64,000 nt of DNA from AP-15 sp963732095 (GCA_963732095.1 CAVSZA010000072.1:62001-126000), one strand, 5' to 3'. Positions 1 through 9,530 are shown, counted from the stretch's first letter. Notes: a model not told the origin generated them from the letters alone. Made by a program: numbers and translations.

Positions 1-2
1 CC

Positions 3-233
3 TCCATCGGCGGCAATGACAGTGCCGGACGGGTTACCGTCGGCTCTGCCAATGGTGGCAGTTGTACGATCACTTTCGTCTCGCCCTGGCCGAACCCTCC
101 GATTTGCTCGGTTTTCGACGAAACGAGGGGGACTCTCGTACATCCAGTGGCCGCCTCGATTGCCACTGTGGCGCTTACCGGGACATTTGCTGACGGCGAT
201 GTCCTTGCCTACCAATGCGTCGGCTTTCAATGA
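3..233 (+). CDS. Phage structural protein, C-terminal fragment
   Basis: An open frame enters from the left edge and stops at 231-233, giving the last 76 residues of a protein. It begins with SIGGNDSAGRVTVG and continues with a Gly/Thr/Ser-rich beta-type sequence ending in LAYQCVGFQ. This GGNDSAG-type ending is typical of C-termini of phage fibre or decoration proteins, where it forms a compact beta domain. The start lies outside the window. The next gene, the portal, starts 85 bases downstream, so this belongs to the same late transcript. The exact role is not recognised; a fibre or tail-associated protein is the likeliest reading. Confidence 0.55.
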   Translation, partial: SIGGNDSAGRVTVGSANGGSCTITFVSPWPNPPICSVFDETRGTLVHPVAASIATVALTGTFADGDVLAYQCVGFQ

Positions 234-318
234 TCGCGGCCCTCACAGCCGGGGGAGTTGGGTTTCAGCGGAGATGCGCCTTCGGCCTTCCATTCTTTGA
301 CATCATGGAGTCGCTCTG

Positions 319-1681
319 ATGCCTGCTCCCGACGGCAAGCGTACCTCATTGGCTTCATATACGTGGGCCGGCTGGGGAAGTCAGAACGATGTCACTCGGT
401 TTCGCAACACCTTCCAACCAGACCCGGGAATTTTTTCCCCCGGCTATCCGCTGGTTCCACCGGAGCGCGAGCAGGTACGCCTCTGGGATTATCCAGTCGG
501 CTACAATACGATCTACACGCCGCGCTCTTATGAAGCGATCGGTTTCGACGAACTGAGGGCGCTAGCCGAAAGTCACGATATCACTCGGCTTGCGATTGAA
601 ACTCGGAAGGACCAGATCGAAAAACTCGACTGGACGATCAAGTGTCGCAACGAGAAAACGCCTGACAAGGACGCCGCCTCGCGCATTGACCAGTTGACCG
701 ATTTCTGGCGAAGCCCCGATGGCGAGCAACCCTTCGCAACCTGGCTTCGCGAAGCACTCGAAGACGTCCTTGTGCTCGACGCGGCGGCATTCGAATTACG
801 CCGTAACCGCGGCGGTAAAATCATCGGGTTAGACATCGTCGACGGCTCGACGGTCAAAGTATTGCTCGATGATACCGGTCGGCGGCCACGGCCACCGGCC
901 CCGGCCTACGAACAGATCATTCACGGGCGACCTTGGCGCCTCTTGACCAGTGACGAGCTGATATACCTACCGCGGAACCCACGGCCGCACAAAGCGTACG
1001 GTTTCAGCCCCGTCGAGCAGATCGTGACGACGGTCAATATCGGACTGCGCCGCCAAGCGATGCAGCTGCAGCATTTCACGGAGGGCAATGTTCCGCCCGG
1101 TCTGCTTAACGCCCCGGACGGGTGGAGCCCTGAGCAGATCCGTCAGTTCCAGGAGTGGTTCAGACTCGATTCTAGCCGGGAATACGGCTAATCGCACTCG
1201 CCTCGTCTGGGGTCCCAGTGGCGCCAAATACCAGGCCTTCAAGGAGGCGCCATATAAGGACGATTTCGACGAATGGCTGGCGCGGATCGTCTGTTATGCA
1301 TTCTCATTGCCGCCCACCGCCTTCACCCCGCAGGTCAATCGGGCCACGGCGCAGACGGCGCAGGAAGCAGCCCTCGAAGAGGGGCTCGCGCCCTTGCTCG
1401 GGTGGGTCAAGCGATTGGTCGACGGCGTAATGCAGACCAGGATGGGACAGGTCGATCTCGAATTCGCCTGGTCGAATAGCCCGCCGACAGATCCGAAGGA
1501 CCAAGCGACGATCCTCAGCGGTTATGTGAAGGACGGAATTTATACGCTCAATGAAGCGCGCGACATTCTGGGGATGTCCCCGGTCGCAGGCGGGGACGAA
1601 CCGATGTTTTTGACCGCACAAGGGCCTGTGCTGCTGAGCGATGCCGGTAGAGAAAACCGAAGCGGATTAGCAGATACATAG
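319..1681 (+). CDS. Phage portal protein (single-base frameshift)
   Basis: HK97-type portal: the dodecameric ring at the capsid vertex through which DNA is packaged. Two overlapping frames together make a normal-length protein of about 453 residues. The first frame runs from ATG 319 to a stop at 1191; the second continues to 1681. Around 1159-1165 the sequence reads ttc-a-gac-tcg; dropping the single A at about 1162 joins QEWF directly to DSILAGNTANR, a natural portal segment. Portal features include the GFSPVEQI and NVPPGLL regions and, in the second part, LPPTAFTPQVNRATAQTAQE, which is typical of HK97 portals. The inserted base sits beside a GACTC (GANTC) site, as in other broken genes of this window, so a sequence error is as likely as a real mutation. 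Confidence 0.85.
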
Positions 1682-1897
1682 GTTCGCTCCCTTCGTCGTC
1701 GAGCTCTATCCGGGAGAAGCTGCCGACTTGCGACAATATTAAGCAAGGCGGGTGCCGTCATCGTGCATGCTTCGCTTCGCCTGGATGCAGTAAGCGCAGT
1801 GATTTTAGCTAGTGACCGACGCTGCGGCCACCTCTCGAACCCAGCGCCGGTAGATTATTCGTTCGAGCACAATGAATACGCACGCTAGGAGCCATTT

Positions 1898-3004
1898 ATG
1901 AGTGTTCTGCCCTCCGACATCGTCGTGTATGGTTCGGCTAATATGCCTGAGGCGGATGGCGCGATCAACGGCGGCGCTATTGATTTTAGCCGTCGGGTCG
2001 TATTCTACGATATCACCCCGGCTGGCAACCTAGACGTAATATCGAGCTCATCAAGCGACACAGCGACCAAGGTTACCTTCTATGGTCGTGACGCGACTGG
2101 CGTGATCCAGAACCAGACCTTAAGCTTGAATGGACAGACTTGGGTAACCGGTTCTCAGCCGCTTGAGCGGCTGCTATACGCCGCTTTATCGGGAGCCACT
2201 GCCAACGGGCCCGCCGCCAATCCGGGAGGCGTGGCTGCGGTTGGCGACGTGGCGCTTGCAGGGCATAGCTGTGTATTGCCGACCGGTTCAGTGACCACTG
2301 ACGCGACGGTTCGAACCGCACAGAGCGGAGCCACCAATCACACGGGGACGACCCCGGCCTTGTTCAATTTGCAGGCGGGTGACGGAGCCAACGTCTCCCC
2401 CGGACAGGTGATCTGGATCAGGAGCGGTACCGGTGCGAACCAGCTGCGCCAAATCATCGCCACGTCAGGTTACGGCACCGATGTGGTCGCCGTCAGCCGC
2501 GACTGGGCCGCGATCCCGGACAATACGACCACTTACAAAATTCTCCAAGGAATGCTTTTTGAGATTTCGCCAAATCCCGTCACCGCCATTGTCCGCATGT
2601 TCTCAAACACAGCAGCAGATGGACCGGCCGGCACGCAGCGCACCTATTACGAAAAAGTTTTTATTGTCAACAACAACACTGGCACCGCACTGACCGGAGC
2701 ACAGATCGAAGTTGCGAGCGAGACGCCGAGCCTACCCTCGGGTGCTCTGTTGGACTTGGCGTTGACTACGGGTCTGAACGACACCGGCACTGCCGCTAAT
2801 CGTCAAGCTGCAGGTTCTTCGGGCATAGGCTCGTTCATCTCGCAACCGGCCTTCGTCAGTGTGCCTGGTCCGGGCAACCTGCCTTCCGGCGCGGCGCCCA
2901 ACGCCTCCGGCGCTCAAGGTGTGTGGTTGCGGTTGACCTTACCGGCCGGCACCGCGACCTACAAGGGCGGGGCCGACCTGCGGACTCAAGGAACCACCAC
3001 ATAA
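1898..3004 (+). CDS. Phage structural protein, unknown
   Basis: A 368-residue protein starting at ATG 1898, preceded by a ctaggagcc ribosome-binding site. The sequence is rich in Gly, Ala, Thr and Ser, has almost no cysteine and lacks a signal peptide or membrane segment. It alternates short beta-strand stretches with loops, as expected of a virion surface protein. The middle has an SGTGANQLRQI segment followed by strand-rich sequence. It lies between the portal and the glycine-rich tail protein, in a block of accessory structural genes not normally found at that place in HK97-like phages. No family was recognised; a fibre, decoration or tail-appendage protein is the best guess. Confidence 0.6.
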   Translation: MSVLPSDIVVYGSANMPEADGAINGGAIDFSRRVVFYDITPAGNLDVISSSSSDTATKVTFYGRDATGVIQNQTLSLNGQTWVTGSQPLERLLYAALSGATANGPAANPGGVAAVGDVALAGHSCVLPTGSVTTDATVRTAQSGATNHTGTTPALFNLQAGDGANVSPGQVIWIRSGTGANQLRQIIATSGYGTDVVAVSRDWAAIPDNTTTYKILQGMLFEISPNPVTAIVRMFSNTAADGPAGTQRTYYEKVFIVNNNTGTALTGAQIEVASETPSLPSGALLDLALTTGLNDTGTAANRQAAGSSGIGSFISQPAFVSVPGPGNLPSGAAPNASGAQGVWLRLTLPAGTATYKGGADLRTQGTTT

Positions 3005-3048
3005 CGGTCTCACCACTCGCACCTAAACATCGGTGGAGCCTAGCCAGA

Positions 3049-3414
3049 ATGGTAGCTACGCACCTTGTGGTCTTCTACGCAACAGACAGTAAGATTCTTC
3101 GTCGAAAGGTCATCCCTGATGACCATATGGCGGTTGCGCAGCTACGCGCTGAACCGGGCGAGAGCGTGCTCCTGCTTCCGCTCACCCGTCCCTATGATGA
3201 CGCGGCCTGCCGAGCTGCAATCGCTGAAGCGACGGGTTGCAAGCCACCCAGCGGACGGTGCTGCGTCGTCGACAAGTCAGGCAAGGTGGTTGCAATCTGT
3301 AATGCCGACCCTGCGCTCGATGCACATCCTCAGGGTCAGCTCGTCGCGGATGAGAATGCGGTGCCCGGCGACCGTTACATTAGCGGAACATTTTTGCGCC
3401 CGTTTGAGCGATGA
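3049..3414 (+). CDS. Phage protein, unknown (121 aa)
   Basis: A 121-residue protein. ATG 3049 is preferred over an upstream start inside the previous gene because coding character (VATHLVVFYATDSKILRR) begins here, 42 bases after the previous stop. It is a mixed alpha/beta soluble protein with a CCVVDKSGKVVAICNADP segment in which two adjacent cysteines precede a strand-like stretch. It has no signal peptide or transmembrane segment. It belongs to the accessory structural block between the portal and the glycine-rich tail protein. No family was recognised. Confidence 0.55.
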   Translation: MVATHLVVFYATDSKILRRKVIPDDHMAVAQLRAEPGESVLLLPLTRPYDDAACRAAIAEATGCKPPSGRCCVVDKSGKVVAICNADPALDAHPQGQLVADENAVPGDRYISGTFLRPFER

Positions 3415-3494
3415 TCACTTCGGCCGTGACCTTCGGATCATCGAGACCCCAGCTCGCCATCGTCATTATGGCGTCCTGTAAAGAGTAAGACTGC

Positions 3495-3638
3495 ATGATT
3501 GTCTCGGCTCCGCTAAAAGACCAACGCGTCGGCACTCCGCCTCTTCGACACGCCGAGTTTGTTGCCGTCACCTGCCCGGGATTCATAGGCTCGGCGGCAG
3601 AACCCGGGTTGCCCAACAGCGTCGTGGTCCTGATGTGA
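3495..3638 (+). CDS. Small phage protein (47 aa)
   Basis: A 47-residue frame starting with ATG at 3495, after an agagtaaga stretch that can act as a ribosome-binding site, and ending in ATGTGA so that its stop overlaps the GTG start of the glycine-rich protein. Such an overlap is the usual sign of translational coupling, and no other coding frame fits this gap. The protein begins MIVSAPLKDQRVGTPPLRH and has no recognisable domain. It may encode a short leader or adaptor for the tail protein that follows. Confidence 0.4.
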   Translation: MIVSAPLKDQRVGTPPLRHAEFVAVTCPGFIGSAAEPGLPNSVVVLM

Positions 3639-5086
3639 CGCAAATCTATATCATCTCCGGCACATCCTGGACGGTGCCGTCGGATTGGTCGAACATCAAC
3701 ACGATCGAGACGATCGGCGGCGGCGGCGGTGGGCAGACCGCGAACGTCAACTTTAGCGGTTCGGGCGGTGGCGGCGGGGGTTATTCGAAGACCAGCGACC
3801 TAGCCGGCCTGAGCGGTACGGTTACGATTCAAGTCGGATCTGGCGGCGCTGCTGGCACCACCGGAGGCGACACCTGGTTCAACGGGGCAACTCTCGGCGG
3901 CTCCTCGGTCGCCGCTAAAGGCGGCCAAGGAGCCGTCGACGGCTCAGGCGGTGGTGGCGGTGCGGCGGGCTCCGGGGTCAACGGTGTGTATTCCGGCGGC
4001 GCGGGCGGCATCTCCAGCGGTAACCCTTATACCGGCGGTGGCGGTGGCGGCGCGGCTGGACCAAACGGCAATGGCGGGGCCGGCGGCGGTCCAAACAACG
4101 TCACCACCGATGGCGCCGGCGGCGGCGGCGGAAACGGTGGCGGCAGCGATGGTGCAAGTCCCAACAACACCATCTTCGGCGGCAATGGCGGCAACGGCAA
4201 TGGCGGAACCGGAGGCGGTGCCGGCGACACCGGCACTGGCGCGACTGCTGGCACAGCGGGAACGGGTGGCGGCGGTGGCGGCGGAAGATATCAGTCGAGT
4301 GCCCCAGGTGAGAATGGCGCTGCGGGTTCGGAGTTCGACGGTAATCACGGCTCGGGCGGCGGTGGCGGCGGTGGCGGTGGCCGCGACTTTGGTGCCACTA
4401 CCGCCGCGGGAAATGGTGGAGCCGGAGCCGATTACGGCGGCGGCGGCGGCGGTGGTGGGTATCCGGAGAGTGGTACCGTCTGGGGCGTGGGGGGCACTGG
4501 CGGGAACGGTGTCATTGTCATCACCTATACACCCGCGATCAGCGGCACGATAGTGGCGGAGTCTCGGAGTGCAATGGAGCATCAAACGGTCGGCCGCAGA
4601 GATGCTTTTGATGCGGTCGAGTTTGGCCGATCTGTCTCGAGCGATGTCGGAGTGCCGACAGAAGGACGCCGAGAAATTCGGTGCGATGGAGAAATTCCGA
4701 TTGAAGCTTCTTGTGCTTCTCTTCGCAGCTCGCGGATCCCGCTCCAATGGGCGGGTTTCTTGGCCTTCCATACGGACGCGCTCATGCCGTTCGAAGCCGC
4801 CGCGGCGTTACACCGCGATACGCTGGGCTTCGTCGAATTTGCCGCTGTTACCTTGAGGAACGTAGAATTCCGCCTTGAGCTTCTCAATGTTCGGGGCAGT
4901 GAGGCACTCCTTGCTGCAGAAGCGTTGACGAACGGCGCACGCATTTCAGCGGATGGACCGCTCTGCTTGGAATGGATTGACTCACCGTCTCTGCTGATCG
5001 TTGCACCGGAACGGCTGTTGCGCTCGCCCGGCAGGGTCCGCATACTTGCGGCGCCCAGCAGTATTCACCCGCTCAGAGGTCATTGA
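3635..5086 (+). CDS. Glycine-rich phage tail/fibre protein
   Basis: A 483-residue protein starting with GTG at 3635. Residues 1-35 (IYIISGTSWTVPSDWSN then IETIGGGGGG) and a closing GVIVITYTP near residue 305 are the start and end strands of the glycine-rich domain found in phage receptor-binding and fibre proteins. Between them lie long runs of glycine with Ala, Asn and Ser, probably a polyglycine-helix brush. The C-terminal 180 residues are ordinary sequence, rich in Leu, Ala and Glu, and may dock to the tail. The extreme G content opens long false frames on both strands. The fibre role is inferred from the domain type. Confidence 0.75.
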   Translation: MTQIYIISGTSWTVPSDWSNINTIETIGGGGGGQTANVNFSGSGGGGGGYSKTSDLAGLSGTVTIQVGSGGAAGTTGGDTWFNGATLGGSSVAAKGGQGAVDGSGGGGGAAGSGVNGVYSGGAGGISSGNPYTGGGGGGAAGPNGNGGAGGGPNNVTTDGAGGGGGNGGGSDGASPNNTIFGGNGGNGNGGTGGGAGDTGTGATAGTAGTGGGGGGGRYQSSAPGENGAAGSEFDGNHGSGGGGGGGGGRDFGATTAAGNGGAGADYGGGGGGGGYPESGTVWGVGGTGGNGVIVITYTPAISGTIVAESRSAMEHQTVGRRDAFDAVEFGRSVSSDVGVPTEGRREIRCDGEIPIEASCASLRSSRIPLQWAGFLAFHTDALMPFEAAAALHRDTLGFVEFAAVTLRNVEFRLELLNVRGSEALLAAEALTNGARISADGPLCLEWIDSPSLLIVAPERLLRSPGRVRILAAPSSIHPLRGH

Positions 5087-5095
5087 GGTTTTCGA

Positions 5096-5473
5096 ATGCG
5101 CATCACTACGCCCTTCGCCCCGATCGAGATTGGTGAAGCCGATTATTTTGCCTTCGATTTCACACCGGATGTGGGTGCAGCTACGATCGTATCGACGAGC
5201 TGGAATTGCGCATTGGGCCCCTACGAGACAGCCATCGATCCGACACCGCAGTCACGCGTTTTCTCGGTTTCCCCGCAAACTGCTATTCAAATGCGTTCGC
5301 CGATGGACGGATCGCTGCAGATGCGTACGGGGGCGTTTTCCGTCGGCTTAATCGGCGGTATGCCGGCCTCGGCAGCTGGCGGTAATTACATCCTCGAGGC
5401 CACCGCCAATTTGAGCGACGGGCGTGTGCTGAAGCTCAATTCGACTGTGCAATGCAAGCTGCCGGGGCCCTGA
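5096..5473 (+). CDS. Phage fibre-tail adaptor-like protein
   Basis: A 125-residue all-beta protein directly after the glycine-rich tail protein, with only 9 bases between the genes. The N-terminus EADYFAFDFTPDVG, then TSWNCALG in the middle and ILEATANLSDGRVLKL near the end, follow the pattern of small immunoglobulin-like proteins that sit beside fibre genes in HK97-like prophages and are often labelled fibre-tail adaptors. Its position supports a role in attaching or decorating the fibre. No catalytic residues are seen. The family assignment rests on sequence pattern and context and is moderate. Confidence 0.5.
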   Translation: MRITTPFAPIEIGEADYFAFDFTPDVGAATIVSTSWNCALGPYETAIDPTPQSRVFSVSPQTAIQMRSPMDGSLQMRTGAFSVGLIGGMPASAAGGNYILEATANLSDGRVLKLNSTVQCKLPGP

Positions 5474-5540
5474 CTCTCGAGCAGCGGGTGTCCCTTGCGC
5501 GCTACCAAACTAAATCCGATACTGACTGGGATTTCCAATT

Positions 5541-7421
5541 ATGCGGCTTTACGGCGCAATCCAGAAGGTCGAGCCTCAGGACGACGGAACCGTGCGAGTG
5601 TACGGGATCGCGACATCCGAGGCTTTAGATGAACAAGGAGAGATTGTGCGGGCGGATGCCATCCGCGCCGCGATCCCCGACTACATGCGTTTTCCCGCTC
5701 TTCGCGAGATGCATCAACTCTCTGCGGCGGGAACAACGCTCGAAGCCGAGGTTTGCGAGGACGGCACCACCCGCATTGTCGCCCATGTCGTCGACCCGGT
5801 GGCGGTGGCCAAAGTAAGAAATCAGGTCTATCGAGGCTTCTCCATTGGCGGGCGCGTTACACAGCGCGAGGGCGGCAACCCGAAGACTGTGACCGGTCTC
5901 GTATTAAACGAAATATCTTTGGTCGATCGACCCGCGAACCCAGAAGCCATTTTTGACTGCTGGAAAGCAGCAATGCCGCAGGATGCTCCTCTCGGTCTCG
6001 CAGAGCCGGTCGTGAAAGGCGAACCCGCCGACACAGAACAGGTCTCGTCGCGGTTGCAACCGTTCAACGCTCCCATCCAGATCTGGGCCTGTACTGTTCC
6101 CGATCACCGTCATCTGGCCAAAGCGGATGCGCTCAAATGCCTCGACGGCGGCACCGGACTAGCAGAAGACCGGCGCGCCACCGCCGCCGCAGGCCCCGCC
6201 TCCGCAAAAGATCGGACTTCTCTGACGAAAGCTCTGCGCGATGTCGGTCAGATCGCTCGCACTATTGCTGAGCTCGAATGGTTAAGGGAAGCTCTAGAGC
6301 TCGAGGCAGCTATCGAGAACGATCAGTCTCCACAGCCGGCGCGATTGCAGGCGATCATCACTGAACTTTGTGATTTCCTAAGCTCCCTGGCAGACGAAGA
6401 AACCGCTGAAGTCCCGGGCGGTGCGGAAACCAACGGTTCACTAACTGGATCGACGATGCCCGAGATGCTCGGTATGGCCGAGGCGTCCGATCTTGAGCGC
6501 GTCTCTGCTTTTTTCCGGAAAGACCGCTCCTATACGCCGCAGATCGCTGGCGGCACCATCGCGAAGGCCAAGCACTCGCGGGGCGATCAGGCGCTGCTGG
6601 ATACGGCCCATTTCGCGTGCGACCAATGTCTGAAATTCGACGGGCTATCGGTCGATGAGCAGGCGAATATGGAGCAGGCGCGCGATTATCTGCAGAAAGC
6701 TGGCGCCGTGCCCGCCCTGCCCCGGACCACCGGAAGAACGGAGGACGACGATCTTTCGCCAGCTTCGCTGGAGTCCCCTGTGGGTGACAGTCACGAGGTC
6801 GCCACCGTGAAAGTGCTCGGCGCCGTCGCCAAGGTGCTGTGCAAACGGGAGCGCGCCCACCAAAACCTGATGGATCTGGCTCATGAATGCATCCAGGCGC
6901 TGACCGATGGGTGTGCTTGCGAAAAGGCCACGAAGTTCGGGGCGCGCCATTCAAAGGAGACAATGGAGCTTTTCAAAGCGTCGCATCGTCATTTGATGGT
7001 GGCTGGAGCCAGATGCGACGCGACCGGCATCGGCGAGCCGAGCGCGTCGGCCAAGCTCGTCTCCCAGATGGACATGCGCGCCGCAGACCCAGCGAACGGG
7101 TTTTCCGGCGAACCCGCCGAAAAGACGGCACTGGTGAAGGTTTTGGGGGAGGTTGTTCCGATGATCGAGCGGCTGACAAAGCGAGTCGACGAGCTCGCAC
7201 GGACACCGCTACCGCCCTTGACCATGGCCAAGGGCACTGTTTCGATATCGAAGCAGCACGACCGCGGAAGCGATGTTGGCAGCGGCGACCCGGAGCTGTC
7301 GCCGGAAGCGATCGCGGCCGCACTCGCCAAAATGAGCAAGGAAGAACAGACGCTTACGCTGATAAAGGCCAGCTACGCAACTCCTATTCGAATTGCCGGC
7401 TCCGCTGCCGATCAACCTTGA
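5541..7421 (+). CDS. Prohead serine protease (U35/XkdF-like) with scaffold domain
   Basis: A 626-residue protein. Residues 1-135 are a prohead protease domain: VYGIATSEALDEQGEIV, then a candidate catalytic His58 in LREMHQL, the nucleophile Ser101 in YRGFSIGGR, and the family signature LNEISLVDRPANPEA at 122-136. The enzyme cleaves scaffold and itself during capsid maturation. The remaining 490 residues are Ala/Glu/Lys-rich and largely helical, as expected of a fused scaffold; this makes the protein much longer than simple HK97 proteases (about 220 residues). The C-terminal 60 residues (LSPEAIAAALAKMSKEEQ) look like a capsid-binding tail. It is separated from the capsid gene by a terminator-like hairpin. 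Confidence 0.85.
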   Translation: MRLYGAIQKVEPQDDGTVRVYGIATSEALDEQGEIVRADAIRAAIPDYMRFPALREMHQLSAAGTTLEAEVCEDGTTRIVAHVVDPVAVAKVRNQVYRGFSIGGRVTQREGGNPKTVTGLVLNEISLVDRPANPEAIFDCWKAAMPQDAPLGLAEPVVKGEPADTEQVSSRLQPFNAPIQIWACTVPDHRHLAKADALKCLDGGTGLAEDRRATAAAGPASAKDRTSLTKALRDVGQIARTIAELEWLREALELEAAIENDQSPQPARLQAIITELCDFLSSLADEETAEVPGGAETNGSLTGSTMPEMLGMAEASDLERVSAFFRKDRSYTPQIAGGTIAKAKHSRGDQALLDTAHFACDQCLKFDGLSVDEQANMEQARDYLQKAGAVPALPRTTGRTEDDDLSPASLESPVGDSHEVATVKVLGAVAKVLCKRERAHQNLMDLAHECIQALTDGCACEKATKFGARHSKETMELFKASHRHLMVAGARCDATGIGEPSASAKLVSQMDMRAADPANGFSGEPAEKTALVKVLGEVVPMIERLTKRVDELARTPLPPLTMAKGTVSISKQHDRGSDVGSGDPELSPEAIAAALAKMSKEEQTLTLIKASYATPIRIAGSAADQP

Positions 7422-7509
7422 AATCTGCGGCCGACCAACGTCCGGAGCAATTCGCTCAGGGCGCTGACGGTCACGCACACCGCACCATCGGCCCAACGGC
7501 CGTCGCCGA

Positions 7510-7534
7510 GCCCGGTACCTTGCCGGGCTTTTTT
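7510..7534 (+). terminator. Intrinsic terminator between protease and capsid genes
   Basis: GCCCGG (7510-7515), a seven-base loop, CCGGGC (7523-7528), then six T residues (7529-7534). The hairpin plus T-run is a textbook Rho-independent terminator on the plus strand, located 89 bases after the protease stop and 29 bases before the capsid start. A partial terminator here would let a separate promoter or readthrough set the high capsid output. Confidence 0.75.
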
Positions 7535-7562
7535 GTTGCCCCCCTTCTCTGGGAGGAAGTGA

Positions 7563-9062
7563 ATGAACTCAGTCACTCAAGAATCGCTGGAGCTCATGAA
7601 AGGGGCCCTGGCACAGCCGGATTTTCGATTGGCCAAATCGATTTCGACTGCGACCGGCTTATTGGCCTTTGACCTCCAGGCGCCAGCGAAGAACCTCTAT
7701 CCATTTGTTACTCCGCTCAGGAATATCGTTCCCCGCGTCGGCGGTGGCGTCGGCTCCGCAACGAATTGGCGGCAAGTGAACGCGATCATCGGTTCGGGTT
7801 TCGATTCGATGGGGTGGGTGCCGGAAGGCCAACGCTCGGGCCAGATGTCATATTCGACCTCGAACAAAACCTCCGCCTTTGTCACCCTCGGTGAGGAAGA
7901 CGCGGCAACCTTCGAAGCAATCTCAGCCGGTCGGACCTTCGAAGACATCCAGGCCATGATGGCGTTCCGCCTTCTGCAAAAGATGATGCTCAAGGAGGAG
8001 ATGGCGATCCTCGCCGGCAACGCCTCATTGACGCTCGGTACACCTTCTACTCCGACCTTATCGGCATCGGGCGCCGGTGCAACGCTGCCGGCGGCGACTT
8101 ATTTCGTCAAAGTTGTAGCGCTGACGCTCGAAGGCTACCAGAACACCAGCGCGTTGGGCGGCGTCGCAACCTCGAAGACCGTGATCGGAGCCGACGGAAA
8201 GAGCTTCACGCTGTCCGGTGGTTCCTCGAACATTAGTGCCGAGGCAAGCCAAGCGGTGGCACTCGGTCAGACGCTGTTCTGCTCAGTCAACCCGGTCCCG
8301 GGCGCGGTCGCGTATGCTTGGTATGTGTCGACCACGAGCAGCGGCGAGACGTTGCAGGCCATCACGACCATCAACAGTCTAGCTGTAGCCGCGCCACTCA
8401 GCGCTGGCACCCAGTCGCAAAGCGTCATTACTGCCGACAACTCTGCCAACCCGAGTTACGCCTATGACGGGCTCTTGACGACGGCGCTGAAACCGGGCTC
8501 GAATGCCTACGTCAATATCATGCCGACCGGGACAGCAGGGACCGGCACGCCACTGACCGCATCGGGCCGCGGCTCGATCGTCGAGATCGACACGATGTTC
8601 CAGAAGATGTGGGACAATTTTCAAGTGTCGCCGACAGTTCTCTATGTCAACTCGCAGGAGTTGAAGAACATAACGACAAAGGTGCTATCGAATTCTTCGG
8701 GTCCGCTGCTGCGCTACGATAGTCCCGCTGACGGCAGCGACGGTGAGTATCAGCTGACCGCGTCCGGAGTAGTTCAGTTTTATTACAATCCCTTCGCTTT
8801 AAATGGGGGCCTTCGCATTCCGATCCGGATTCACCCCAAGGTGCCGCCCGGAACGGTCATCGGTTGGGCTGAGAACCTGCCCATCCAATACCAGTCGAAC
8901 GAGGTACCGAACGTCGCCGAGATCAAAACACGGCAAGACTATTACCAGATCGATTGGCCGCTCGTCACTCGCCAGCGCCAAGTCGGTGTCTACGCCGAGG
9001 AAGTATTGGCCGTCTATGCCCCCTTTGCGATGGGCGTCATCTCCAACATCGCAAACGGTTGA
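7563..9062 (+). CDS. Major capsid protein with inserted Ig-like domain
   Basis: A 499-residue capsid protein preceded by a strong gggaggaag ribosome-binding site. Residues 1-160 have the N-arm and E-loop sequence of HK97-fold capsids (NLYPFVTPLRNIVPR, SYSTSNKTSAFVTLGEEDA, AMMAFRLLQKMMLKEEMAIL). Residues 162-290 are a Thr/Ser/Ala-rich beta domain with TPTLSASGAGATLPA and VPGAVAYAWYVSTTS, resembling fibronectin/Ig-like modules that decorate phage heads. From about 298 the capsid core resumes with SYAYDGLLTTAL and runs through MWDNFQVSPTVLYVNSQELK to the end. The inserted domain explains the length compared with usual 300-400 residue proteins. No frame damage is seen. Confidence 0.85.
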   Translation: MNSVTQESLELMKGALAQPDFRLAKSISTATGLLAFDLQAPAKNLYPFVTPLRNIVPRVGGGVGSATNWRQVNAIIGSGFDSMGWVPEGQRSGQMSYSTSNKTSAFVTLGEEDAATFEAISAGRTFEDIQAMMAFRLLQKMMLKEEMAILAGNASLTLGTPSTPTLSASGAGATLPAATYFVKVVALTLEGYQNTSALGGVATSKTVIGADGKSFTLSGGSSNISAEASQAVALGQTLFCSVNPVPGAVAYAWYVSTTSSGETLQAITTINSLAVAAPLSAGTQSQSVITADNSANPSYAYDGLLTTALKPGSNAYVNIMPTGTAGTGTPLTASGRGSIVEIDTMFQKMWDNFQVSPTVLYVNSQELKNITTKVLSNSSGPLLRYDSPADGSDGEYQLTASGVVQFYYNPFALNGGLRIPIRIHPKVPPGTVIGWAENLPIQYQSNEVPNVAEIKTRQDYYQIDWPLVTRQRQVGVYAEEVLAVYAPFAMGVISNIANG

Positions 9063-9067
9063 CGCTG

Positions 9068-9526
9068 ATGCTCGAAACCTCGGCGCTTTCTTTGAAGGCG
9101 TCTGTTGTGGCAGCCCCCGGGTCGAACCCGGGGGTCTCGCTCGATGGCGACCTGATAACGCTGCGCGCCGCTTTTGGCCAAGATGAGGCGAACTACGGGG
9201 CAGCACGGTATTCGGTCGATAGCGACGGTGTGATCCGAGTGCCTCTGGAGGCTGTCGGTTCCCTGACGACAATCGGGGGGTTCGTATCGGTGAAGACCGG
9301 CAGCAACGCGATTTCCCCCGGGGCGTTCACGCTGCACCACGACGATGCTGCGGGGTGTTCCTATGCCGGCAGTCAATACCTCCGCGACTCGAATGGGAAC
9401 GTGCTCGTGCCGGCCGAAGCCGCTTCCGAGCTGTTTGCGCATGGCTTCGTCCCCGTTTCTGAGGAGATGCTGGTGGCGTTGAGTCGAGCAAAATCGGCGC
9501 CGAGCAGTCGTTCTGAAAAGGGTTGA
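9068..9526 (+). CDS. Phage head protein, unknown (152 aa)
   Basis: A 152-residue protein starting 6 bases after the capsid stop. The sequence is mostly beta type: LKASVVAAPGSNPGVSLDGD near the start, then VGSLTTIGGFVSVK and LHHDDAAGCSYAGSQYLRD. The DNA at 9114-9134 is a perfect eight-base palindrome around a five-base loop that recurs in the tail chaperone gene. The position, between the capsid and connector genes, suits a head decoration or head-completion protein. No family was recognised. Confidence 0.6.
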   Translation: MLETSALSLKASVVAAPGSNPGVSLDGDLITLRAAFGQDEANYGAARYSVDSDGVIRVPLEAVGSLTTIGGFVSVKTGSNAISPGAFTLHHDDAAGCSYAGSQYLRDSNGNVLVPAEAASELFAHGFVPVSEEMLVALSRAKSAPSSRSEKG

Positions 9527-9530
9527 TCCA

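Noticed and set aside
3829..4771. Long open frames on both strands within the glycine-rich gene
   Set aside because: They arise from the GGC/GGT repeats, which remove stop codons in other frames. Their translations are low-complexity Ala/Pro/Thr runs.
9114..9134. gggtcgaaccc resembling a tRNA T-arm, possible attachment site
   Set aside because: No acceptor, D or anticodon arms lie around it, and it is within a protein-coding frame. The same stem recurs in another gene with a different loop.
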